Of a stretch of 64,000 nucleotides of DNA, positions 48,199 to 60,100 are shown piece by piece (position 1 is the stretch's first letter; each line of letters opens with the position of its first letter). Origin of the DNA: Syngnathus acus (taxonomy: Eukaryota > Chordata > Actinopteri > Syngnathiformes > Syngnathidae); assembly GCF_901709675.1 (NCBI RefSeq), contig NC_051104.1, positions 749,001 to 813,000 of the forward strand, given 5' to 3'. The notes under the pieces were generated by a model that saw nothing but the letters and a program-made list of their open reading frames with translations, made no database searches and was not told the DNA's origin. The position numbers and the translations under genes are program-made.

Positions 48199-51100
48199 AT
48201 GGAGTACCTCAAGTTTTGCATTGTGTTTTCCTACTGGATGTGGTGTGCAAAAGCGGTCATGCCTACTGACACACCACAGGGTCTTGCGCCTATTCCCAAC
48301 GGTAAGAAGCTCCACGGTAACAATTTCTTTCTACTACTAGCAATGTGCATGCGATGCAGGTTTGAGATATGTCAACACAGCACAGAAGCGCTTAACTTTT
48401 ATGACTTTTTATTGCTCCTGCAACAGGCTACCAATGCCTAAGGCCACTTTGGTTAATCAAACTGAGGGGTCGGGTCCAACAGTGGGTCACATGCTGAAAC
48501 TTGATCAATAGTCAACAAAGCACACAGTTTATTGTGAAATGTCACCTTATCATTGAACACAAGGTACCCCTGTATTTATATTTAGAATTGCATGGCAGAC
48601 CTTATCAAATGCTTAAAAGTAGTTTTATGGTACAATTACTGCAGGTTTCCCCACCCATGCTTAAAAGTGATGCCAAATCAACATAGCAAGCCCGTAAAAG
48701 CTGAGTTAATACACCCTCCACGGGCAAAATTATGAGAAGCGTGGCAGCCGCTTGCAAACGGTGTGTTATTATGCTGGCTGCAAAGTTTGCAGGGCACACT
48801 TGGCTGTCGGCTAAATGCCACCTAGGCGCGAGTATTCGCCAGCACACTGCTCCTCTATGACTTGGAGGCACAATGGGCTCGATTCTACAGGGTCAGGCAG
48901 GCCACCTGTTGGCTAGGCCCGTTTTGGAAAGTAACAGTGATGCCCCGCCACAGCACACTGACTGCCTGAATGAAACCTTTGACTGACTTCAACTGACCTT
49001 ATGGACAACACTTCTGAGCATATAACCACGATTCAGCATTTTGAATTAACACCCAGAATGTCTACGACTAACAATAATGCGATAAATAGCTAAGCCGAAC
49101 CAAAAACTGGATGAAAAGACAACTAAAAAAAGTAAATTTTGAATAGTGATGTTGATGTTTGTGGTTGACTGCGACAAACCCTCAGCTTACTAAATTGACA
49201 ACTTTTCCTGAACAGTGCAAATTTGTCAACTATAATTTACAGAAACGGAAACTCCACCTTTGGTTCTGTTGAAAATGTATAATCACGTTCTCCATTGTCT
49301 CCAAGTCCTTTTCTAACACAGCAACAACCCTTTTAGCAGACCACGCCTGTAATCATACATCTGAACACCGCCAGGAGTTCGCCCAAAATGTCTGTCCAGT
49401 GTCTCCTTTTTCAGACAAATATGTACTGTATTGTCTGATTTTTTTTACAAGTCTCCATTTAAACAGACTTTCAAAAAACAGTTTCAGTCCAATACCAAAT
49501 TGCACAACGTCAGGGCCATTCGACTTTTTGAATCAAATATCTTTCCAAAAAGTGAGAGAAAATTTTTGAATGACTATCTAACGTGATAATTAAATCTTGC
49601 AGTGAACACAGCCAACAAAAGACATTCTCAAATTGCGATGAAAGCATTTTCCAGCAATTCAGTCACGTTGTTCGTTACGGTCTTGCTGCTATTCTGTTAA
49701 CGGCGATGACTTTTTAATTTGAAAATAAACGTTGTTTCCTGCGCAGTGGATAACCAAAACAATGTCAGGGCAGTCGGCAATCTGGTTCGTTCGGTCTCCC
49801 GTTGTCAGTTAAGCCAAGATAATTGCAAACACATGCAGTGCTTGGCTTACAGTAGCTGCATGCGACTTGTGTTGCAGATTTGTTACAAACTTATATCACA
49901 TGTAAGAGGATGCATATCACTTCAAAACATTCAAATGGGGTGAAAAAAAACCCTCAGATATCTTGTCAAACAGGAAATATTCTGTTATTCTCATGAAGAC
50001 ATTCCCATGCTTCGCACTTCCGCCCGTCGAGATGGCTTTCGCGGGAACCTGTGAGTCACACCGTCTATGCATCAAAGTGTGAAACGTTTACTTTTGACAA
50101 ATGCGGTACAGTGAAAGACTGTGTGTGTGTGTGTGTGGGGGGGGGGTTGAGCAGCTCGAAATCCAATGCCTTCCTTTCCGTGGACACCTTGTGTTTAGTC
50201 TGACGGAGAAGCTATTTGTCCAAAAGTTATTTCTTTCCTGACATCTTCTTTTGTTCCAACAAAAACTGTGTATGGAACATCTGAGACTCACCAAAAATGT
50301 CTTGTCTCTGTAGTGGAAAAGTGTCTGTTACATCTGTTTTTAGAACCAAGACGATGTTCACCTTTGTGTTTACATGGAGAAAATTGAGAGATACCCGGTG
50401 GAAAGTGTCAGCCTAACTCTTACTAATTGACATGATGGGCCCATTTATTTTCAATTAAAGTGGCTAGTAAAGCATGATGGCCACTGCAAAGCAGAGATAC
50501 TGGCCAGTAAATTACCTTTAATCGCATCAGCTGACTTATCTGGCTGTAATTACATGAACAGACCATGTCAGGGAGTTGTCCAAACATCTTGAGCCGAAGC
50601 TCTTCTGGGAACACGCTGAAAGTGTTTTCTGCCTGGGTCATCTTCTCACAAGAGCCAGGATGTCAAAGGGTCAGATGACAGCTTACTGTCTTGCACCTGT
50701 GTCAATTTGAACTCTCCGTGGGACCTTCAGGAGCTCATTATTTATCTGCCCCCGTCCTCAAATTTACTCAGCAGCCCATTCTGTTCTTTTCTGCCACAGC
50801 AGGCAGCTGTTTGTACAGAAAACAACCACTTGTTGGTTTATCTCAAACAGTGGACATAGACATAGAAAAATAGTTCACGCTGGCCAAGCAAACACAGATC
50901 CACAGGAGAGTAAGTGAACATCAACAAAATTGCCGTCGACTGAAAGCATTGCATCATCTGCAGTAACGTGCATTTTCTGTCATTTAGTTGCAAGTTACAT
51001 TCACGGGAAAAAATTCCAGATCCCCTGTCGGCAAATACTGTACAACGGATATTGGAGCCATTTGTTTCCAATCTGTTACAGAGCAGCATGACAGCACAGA

Positions 51101-54100
51101 TAACGTGTTTCCTAGATGCAGATGGGGAGATTCCCTTCCTACAATGCGCTACATCAGAAGTCCAAGAGTCGTTCTGTTATATTGCTTTTGACACGCACAG
51201 TTTAACATTCTAAGCGAATCAATCAGCTGTTTTTCTTTCCCCTCCAGAAAAATTGCTTGTGCTAACCGTGGCAACAGAAGAAACAGATGGCTTTGTCCGC
51301 TTCATGCAATCTGCAAACTATTTCAACTACACTGTGAAGGTGAGAGATGTTCAATTAGCAATGCTACATTGGCACCATGCAAGCAAGTGATTAAACTTGG
51401 TCCATTCAAAAATGTGTCCCTATTTATTTGACTTGACTCCTGTCGCAGGTGTTGGGAATGGGAGAACAATGGAAGGGCGGTGATGTTGGACGCTCTATCG
51501 GTGGAGGACAAAAAGTCAGACTACTGAAGGAGGCCATGGAAGGTCTAGCTGACCAGGATGACCTCGTGGTCCTCTTTGTAGATAGGTATGTAGCATTTTG
51601 AGATTTGAGCTCGAGGGAGGATATCGTCTTTAATTTATTTTAAATACCCACATCAGGTCTGGCTCTATCACGCCACTGACAGCAATAATTACTTGGAAAG
51701 CTTTCCGAGAGAGGCGTTTCTGCAGATTCCCATGAATCAAAGGTGTTATTGTGGTGCAAAGCACCTCGCATTGCATGCTAGATGATTTACGAGTTGACAA
51801 AACCGTGTCAATGCGGTTTGAAACACTGACAATTATAATCCCACAGAGCCCTCTTTAATGTTCTGCAAGTCTACAGTACTTAAATTTATTGGGACTCAAT
51901 GTAGGTTTGAGTCTGAGGAAGCTCTGGAGTTCCCAAGTCGTCCTGTGTAAACAGTTAGGCACAATTCCTCCCATTTGTCACATCAACACGGCTTGACCAA
52001 AGGTCATTGAAGGAATGCTTGCTGATGTGAAGAATGTCCTCTTGTTTGAGAAAAGATTTGTATCTACCTGGAGCAAGAAGGGCCCAAAGTGGTGACGAGC
52101 TGACCTTAAACAGAGAAAATAAGCTTCTGTCTGCTTTTCACCATACCCATTTCTCCATTCTAGCTACGATCTTATCTTTGCCGGGGGACCAGAGGAGATT
52201 CTCAGGAAGTTCCAGCAAGCCAATCACAAAGTCATTTTTGCTGCAGAGGGAGTGATATGGCCAGATAAGCGATTGGCTGACAAGTACCCGTCGGTCCGCA
52301 GTGGCAAGCGCTACCTCAGCTCAGGAGGTGGGTTGCAAAACATTCCAAGTATGCTCGGAATGTGCATTGTATTTGGAAATGCTTTTGCCAAGATGATGTT
52401 GACCAGACAGGATGATGCAAGAGAGTGTCGAGCTGTGCTTATTTGCCTTACAATCCCGTCACACCCACTTCAGCCTCAAGCCTTTTATGGACCCTTTCCC
52501 TGACAATAAAATCAGATGAAGCATAATCGACAATTTATTGTGGGGAGACCGCTTATCACTGCAACTACTCGAGACAAGTTCAACATTTAAGTGGTAGAAC
52601 GGCTCCAAGGAATGCCAACAAACACGTGTGTGTTTTAAACATGAAACCACAAAATGTATGTCATTATAGCTTGCTTTAAAACAAACGTATATTTTGATTG
52701 CCATGGCTGTTTTTCGGAACGGAGATAAGTTCATTCGCGTGACATACTTGCCCAACGACTTTTAAGCGTTACTTTAATAATATAGGAAAATGCTTGGACT
52801 TATATAGTGAAAGACAGTTATTTTGCACACCAAGATTTGGGTAACTCAAAGCAAGAAAAAAAAAAAAGCACTAAAAAATATTGATTGGGTCCTGCTATGT
52901 ATCCAGGAGACATAATGACTGCTTTTGTCGTGGGCATCAATATGCTGCGACCTCCCGTACTGTGGCCTGACCGCCTTTGCTCTGATCACAGACTACTTTT
53001 AGCTTAGTTTTCAGCGACATGACATGTGGCTTTGTCTTGGCTCCCCTAATGCGCTGTTGTTTTTCTGAAATTGCTGGGTAGGCCAGCATTCTCATGGCTC
53101 CTACCAAAGTGAACATTTCAACGTTTGATTTTCTTGACTGAAGTAGAGTTTTGCTGGATTGGAATCAAGATCCGCATTTGTTTCAGTAGACCAACAATGT
53201 CATGAAAAATAAACTAACAAAGGTTTAAGCTTTAGGAACCAATCTACGGGGTTTACCATAACGTCACAGAGTTGGGAATCATTCGATCCAACATCCCATC
53301 AACTGACATGGCGACTTGTTTACAGTTGCCGTAGGCTTTTCTAAATGATAGTCTCAACCCTGCAATCAGTCCATGTGGTCAGCGTCCTTGGGATAGTATA
53401 GAACAGACGGGAAGAGAGATTGCCATGACAACATCCATTTAGATGTGTTTTAACCAGCTCAGTGGCCTAGTGGTAGAGTGTCCGCCCTGAGACTGGAAGG
53501 TTGTGGGTTCAAACCCCAGCTGGGTCATACCCAAGACTATAAAAATGGGACCTATTGCCTCCCAGCTTGGCACTCAGCATCAAGGGTTGGAATTGGGGGG
53601 TGAGATCACCAAATGATTCCCGAGCACCGCTGCTGCTCACTGCTCCCCTCTCCTCCAGGGGATGGATCTAAATCACATGGGGATGGGTTAAATGCAGAGG
53701 ACAAATTTCACCACACCCAGATGTGTGATGATCATTGGGACTTTAACTTTAACTTTTTTTAATAGCACACAATGCCCTCTGTGCACTCCTGTCAGACTTT
53801 TAAATCATATGGTGAAGTACTTGGTGGACTTTATGGTCCTTTCTGACATACTTGACTCCAACTGGTTGCAGGTTATACATATATGTTTTTAATTCTCTCG
53901 CTGTTTATCACTTGCAGGAATAATTGGCTATGCCCCATACATCAACCGAATAGTTTCGCAGTGGAACCTTCATGACAATGATGATGACCAACTCTTCTAC
54001 ACGAAAATATATGTGGATCCACTACAAAGAGTAAGCATTGAAAACTCCAATGATTAGATGAAAATAATGACATTTCCTCAGCCAAACGAGACTTAATTTA

Positions 54101-57100
54101 TCTGTTAGGACACTCTCAACATGACGCTAGACCACAAGTGCCAGATTTTCCAGAACCTGCACGGGGCAATCAGTGAGAAATTCCATTAAGTTCAGTTTCT
54201 TGCTAATGTGTGGTGTTTTGGCTCTTTATTCTTATTCTAGCAATAAAGCACTGCACTATTTGTCCATACGTTATGTCAATTTCCGTAACCTGCTCTGATG
54301 TATCTCGTGTTCCCGCTTTTGGCAGACGAAGTGCTTCTCAAATTTGGAACCAACCGTGTGAGAGTGAGAAACACGGCGTACGATTCTCTGCCAGTGGTTG
54401 TCCATGGCAACGGGAACACCAAAGTGAGTCACAAATGACTTCAACGAGTTATGCTTCAAAATGATTGCAGTAGACTGAAAGGGACGATCAAAGACAGCGC
54501 TGAAGCTCCTGAGCCAAAACTGTTGAGTCATTCTAACCAGTTTCAAACATCTGCAGAATAAACTTAAAATGGTAGAAAACTTGACACCAACCCAAGCAGG
54601 ATAGCCATAGCTGAGTCTCTCTGAGTTCACAATCAAAATATTATAATTTGCTGAAACTGAGAATTGTGTGCTCAGCATCTCCCATATAAATGGCCTCGAC
54701 TGGCACTTTACTGTGTAATTTTAAGATGCAATATTTTTAGCAAGTTACGGCCATATTAAAATAAATCTACTGACCCAGGAAAAATGCTGAAATTGTTGCT
54801 TATGGCATCATTAATCATCCGTAACCGGCTATGAGTTCCCTCCCACGCAGATCTACTTGAACTACTTGGCCAACTACGTGCCCAACACATGGAACTATGA
54901 ACACGGCTGCAGCCACTGTGACGATGATGTCGTGGATATTTCTCAGTTGAAAGTAGGTCCCATTTTTCTTCCCATCGGCCACGCGGAACATTTATCGTCA
55001 ACACACCTCCTCGAGGCTGTAAGGAAAGGGTGAAACACTGCCTGCCAGCCATCTGTCTAGACCAGGGGTGTCAAACTCATTTTTTTCGCGGGCCACATTG
55101 CAGTCATAGCTTCTTTCGGAGGGCCATTATGACTGTCAACCCAAATAAATGTATGAGCACCTCATATTAAATACAGTAAAAGCTACAAAACAAACTGACA
55201 AATAACTCGTTTTCAAATCAGACGAGTAAAAACTGGTCAAATATTTAAAAAAACAGATACTCTTAAAAGTGAAGACAATTTGCAATTCTAGTAATGACAC
55301 ACGAATTTGATGCACAATTTGTCTTCGCGGGCCACATAAAATGATGTGGCGGGCCGCATCTGGTCCCCGGGCCTTGAGTTTGACACCTGTGGTCTCGACA
55401 GTCTGAGTAAGGTGCTGATTGTCCTATTGCAATAGATAAGCAAGACTATTGCTGCCACCCACACTCTCTGCAGAAATAATAGACCTACCTACTAGACCCT
55501 TTGGATCATTTTAAAAGAGCATAAGAGCAAGGGAAATTACTCAGGCAAGAGAAAGCCCAGCACGGCTGTGGTGCAGGATATGGCTTGTGTGGTTTTCTGA
55601 AGGGTTCATTTAAAGGGGTGTCACTGCTGACCGGCCTTCCTTTTTTGTGGGCTGCTCAGTATAGGTTTTTGTCTCCAGTTAGAGTGCTCATGTGGAAAAT
55701 ATGTCAGAGTTCAGCCAAGAGCGCCAACGTATGCAATGGCAGGAACTTGGAAACATTTCAAGTTACGTGTCTGCTTAATGATGACCGCATTTGGAAGCGG
55801 AGCATACGGATCCAGTTTTTTATTTACTAACACATTAAGAGAACTGTTCAACAGTGATTTACAATATTTTATTTAAGAGCCCTGTGACACCCATGAAAAA
55901 ATACCGTAATTTTCGGACTATAAGTCGCGGTTTTTTTTCATAGTTTGGGTGGGGGGGCGACTTATACTCAGGAGCGATTTATATACATATATATGGGTTT
56001 TTTCACTTTTTTGGGCATTTTATGGCTGGTGCGACTTATACTCCGGTGCGACTTATAGTCCGAAAATTACGGTAGTGTCTCTAAATAGTTGAAGCTGATT
56101 CAAAACAATAATGAATCTAATGGTGATTTTGAGGATATACACATATACGTATATACATAGATAACTTTGTGTGCTTTTGCGAAGAAATTGTTGTATACAA
56201 TTTGAGTTTTACTGCCAAAGACAATAACAAGCTCTGCAACCACATCCCAATGCTTTATTTTGTTTAAAAACAGTGTGTGGACACTTGTCTGCTTCAGGGT
56301 TACTTTTATTTTCCTTCCCTCCTTGCACATTGGCAGAATTCTTAAGACTCCCATCGTGTGCCTTAAAGCCAGACATTGCAAACCTTCAAATTAGATGCCT
56401 CGGCTTGCATCCCTTTTCATCCCTGTCCCAGAGCCTTGCTATGAACTGGTCACGGATTGCAGACTGGGGTGAACTTTGGTGGCTGAAGGGGATTTTCCTG
56501 TGAAAATGTTTGCTCTTCAATTCCTTTTTTCTAACTGACTAAATATAAAGTCATACGTGGCACTCGCGACCAGAAATGAAAAATTTCAATAGGAACTTCA
56601 TGACACAAACTGTGCGGGATTTCATTGGAATGCATCTTTAACCAGATGGTCTCAATCTTGTCAGCAAAGCGACACGAAAGTAAACCAAAAAGCTCGACTG
56701 ATGAGAATGCCATTTCAAAGTATAAACAGAGCTAATGTGAGATGTCAAACGTTTGCATGATTTATGCCATTTGCCGGACCTGATATTTGAAATGTCACTA
56801 TTCTGTTGTGTTCAATTTCAACAGGAGTACCCCAATGTCCTCCTCGGAGTCTTCATTGAGCACCCGACGCCATTTCTCTCTGAGTTCTTCCAACGTTTGA
56901 TGACGTTGGATTATCCCAAAGATAAACTCAAGGTCTTTGTCCACAATCATGTGAGTATGAGTATAATGTTTTCAAGCATTTTTCCTACGTATGGCTTTCT
57001 AACTTATGATGCCCGATTGTCAGGAGGTTTACCACGAAAGGCACATGCAGAAGTTTTGGGTGGAACACCGGAACGTGTTCAGCAGCTTAAAGGTCGTTGG

Positions 57101-60100
57101 ACCGGAAGAAAATCTCAGCCAAGGAGAGGCCAGAAACATGGCCATGTATGTAAAACAAGCCTCAGATTAGTTCATGGCTCTTTAAACGTTTCACTGCCTT
57201 TGATGATTGAGTTGGTCAGACAAAATATTAGCGCACCCTGGCTTTGAGGAATGCACTTTTTCTTTTCTTTGGCCTGGTGTCTTTAGGGATCTTTGTCGCC
57301 AGGATGCCACATGTGACTTCTACTTCAGCATCGACTCGGACGTGATGCTCACCAACGCACAGACTCTGAAGCTCCTCATCGAGCAGAACAGGTAACTGGA
57401 AAAAACTCTCATGTTGCTGTTAAGTTCATGAGACTTTTGAATTTATTCTCCGAGTGGTAAAACCACAGGCGCGTCGCAACGGAGCGACTGAGAGTTTAAA
57501 AATAATTCACGCGGCTTCCTGTTTTTCCCGACCACATGGAAACGGCGAAAGCATCTACAGCGCTAACCCCGAAGTGCCACTTTGCGTTAGGCAAAAAAAT
57601 AAACATGCAAACTCCTGTCTCATTTCTGCAACCCATAAAATGCAAAGAAAGCATCCCACAAACGACAGGTCACGACAGCCTTAGCTGAGCACTGCATGCA
57701 AAGCAAAAGTCTTCCAGGGTTATTTGGAGGGAGAGTGGGAATTTGTCAAGTTACCAATTAAAAGAATGAAAAAAGTGTCATAAGTGGAGAAGCATCTTGA
57801 CAAAGTCTTATGCCATTTCTACCACTACTCTTCTTCTACAGGAAGATCATCGGTCCCCTCGTCACTCGCCACAACAAGCTGTGGTCCAACTTCTGGGGCG
57901 CGTTGAGTCTGGATGGTTATTACGCCCGCTCGGAAGATTACGTTGACATTGTGCAGAGAAAACGAGTGTAAGTATGATGCGTTTGAACATCTGCCGCTTC
58001 ACCAACCGCTAGCTACAAAATATTGCTAGCAGATGGCACACCATCACTAAATCTCAACCTGACCGACGGCCGGCAAATGTACCAAGTTTTACTGGCTCAA
58101 GTCACTTGTATGTGTCTAAAAAATAGTTTTATAACTGCGGCCAGACGAGGGCAAAGGAACAAACAGTGCCCCCGACAACATTAAAACCGACCATCCATGA
58201 AGGTTAAGGCCTGCGAGACCAAATGAAAACAGCATTAAATCTTCACGCCGCCATACCACACACCTTGGCTCGTGGATTACAACAAAAAAATCTCCACATG
58301 AATGTCAGCTAGTCACATTTGAGTGACAATAGCGAGAAGAGTTTTATTTTGCCTTGTTTCCAGGGGTGTGTGGAACATTCCTTACATGGCGCATATCTAC
58401 CTGGTCAAGGGTGATGTTCTAAGAAAGGAGTTGAAAGAAAGAAACTACTTTGTTCTTGAGAAACTGGACCCCGATATGGCAATGTGTAAACATACCAGAG
58501 ATGTGGTAAGGATGGCTTTTGATGTATTTATGCTTCTCCAAAAGACATTTGAGAGCAATATCAATGCTATGAATGATTACCCTATCAAAAGTCAACAGCG
58601 CAATGGAATGTGATCAATGGCAAGTATACGTTTGAAATGCATTTTATGTGTCGTGACGGCATGATGGTACTGTGTTCATGTTAACGGTCAGCTTTATGTG
58701 TTGTCTTTCCTGGTCACATGTTGTTTTTAACCGCTAGCTGACGACGGCCCGATCCATGTTTTTCAACTTTTTAACATCCAAACTGTTTGTCGTCATTGCT
58801 TCAAGCTGTTGATATGCAACCTGTGCACTGCACTACATCAGATCTATTTCCAACTTTTGCATCCGCTTCAGAGGGAATCTTGCTTCTTTTTCCCATGCAG
58901 GCGCATTTCCTCATGTTGCTCTGTCTTGATCTGAAAAAATAACTCATGTTATCCTATTTACATGATGCCTCTCCTTCGTTTTAGACCAGTCAGAGAGAAA
59001 AAGAGTCCCCTTCTCCGGAATCATTCCATATGCTCAGGCCCCCAAAGGTTTCCATTTGTTTTGATTACTGTTGTTATCTGAAAGATCCATTTCCAAACGG
59101 GTTAGCACTCAGAAGCCATTCCAAGCTTCGGCTTGTTCTAATCTTTGGGTGGATGCTGAAGTGTTTCATAATAAGTATTCTGTACAAGTGCATTTCTTCG
59201 GGAACATGAATTTGTCGATTTGAAGGTTCTGAAATTTAACCAGATCTGCTGTCCCAAGAATCAAGGAGGAGAAAGAATATTGAAAATTGTTACATATTCA
59301 AGACCCCTGTCCTGATGCTTGACTGTAAAACTGCTTCATCTCGACATCAGACTAGGCTCTTCTCATCCATTGTAAATGACTTTTGATGATGGTCAATTGG
59401 CAACTGACATCGATTATGATCCTGACAAAGCCTAGTCTGATTTTGAGTCCAAAAGGGGAATATTGCTCCTGGGATTGCACCCCCTCTATCCCCTGTTCTC
59501 CTGCCCTTCCTTTCACCTCACCAACCCCCACCCTGAACTGTTCCCATGCCACCGACACCCGTATGAACGCCCCCTCCTGAGCCACTCTTATACCACCCAT
59601 AAATAATCTTAGATTATTTATATGGCTTCTGTTTCTGCTCTACCTAAGTCAGACAAACAAACAAAAAAGTAGTAGAGTGCTAACCAATCATTGTGTTTAC
59701 GTAGAAGCATGAATAATGTATAGCTGGACTTTTATGAGAGACATTTTAAAGAGTGCATTTTCTGCCTGGTGGGTAACGACCTCTTTCCTGTCTGCTGCAG
59801 GGAGTCTTCATGTACTTAACAAACCGCCACGACTTTGGAAGGCTCCTTTCCGTGGCCAATTATAACACTTCTCATTATAACAGTGACTTGTGGCAGATAT
59901 TCGAAAACCCCCTGGTAAGTAACTACCGCCGCTACCTTTCATTTGCAGAGCTAAAGCGCAACCACCTGTGAAGCTTTGCAGGCATAATGAAAAGAATCAA
60001 GTCATGAGATGTGACTCCTAACGTGCCATGTGGCACCATGGGAGACTGCTAGAGGATTAGTGCTGCCTGGTATTCAGGTCATCAAATAGTCCAACAAGCG

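Noticed and set aside
53456-53530. tRNA gene
   Set aside because: The A and B boxes belong to a SINE head; it continues into an unrelated body and tail, and the acceptor stem does not close.
57001-57247. Reading-through open frame of 164 residues over plod2 exons 9-10
   Set aside because: It joins exon 9 to intron and then reads exon 10 in the wrong phase; the spliced reading matches lysyl hydroxylase.
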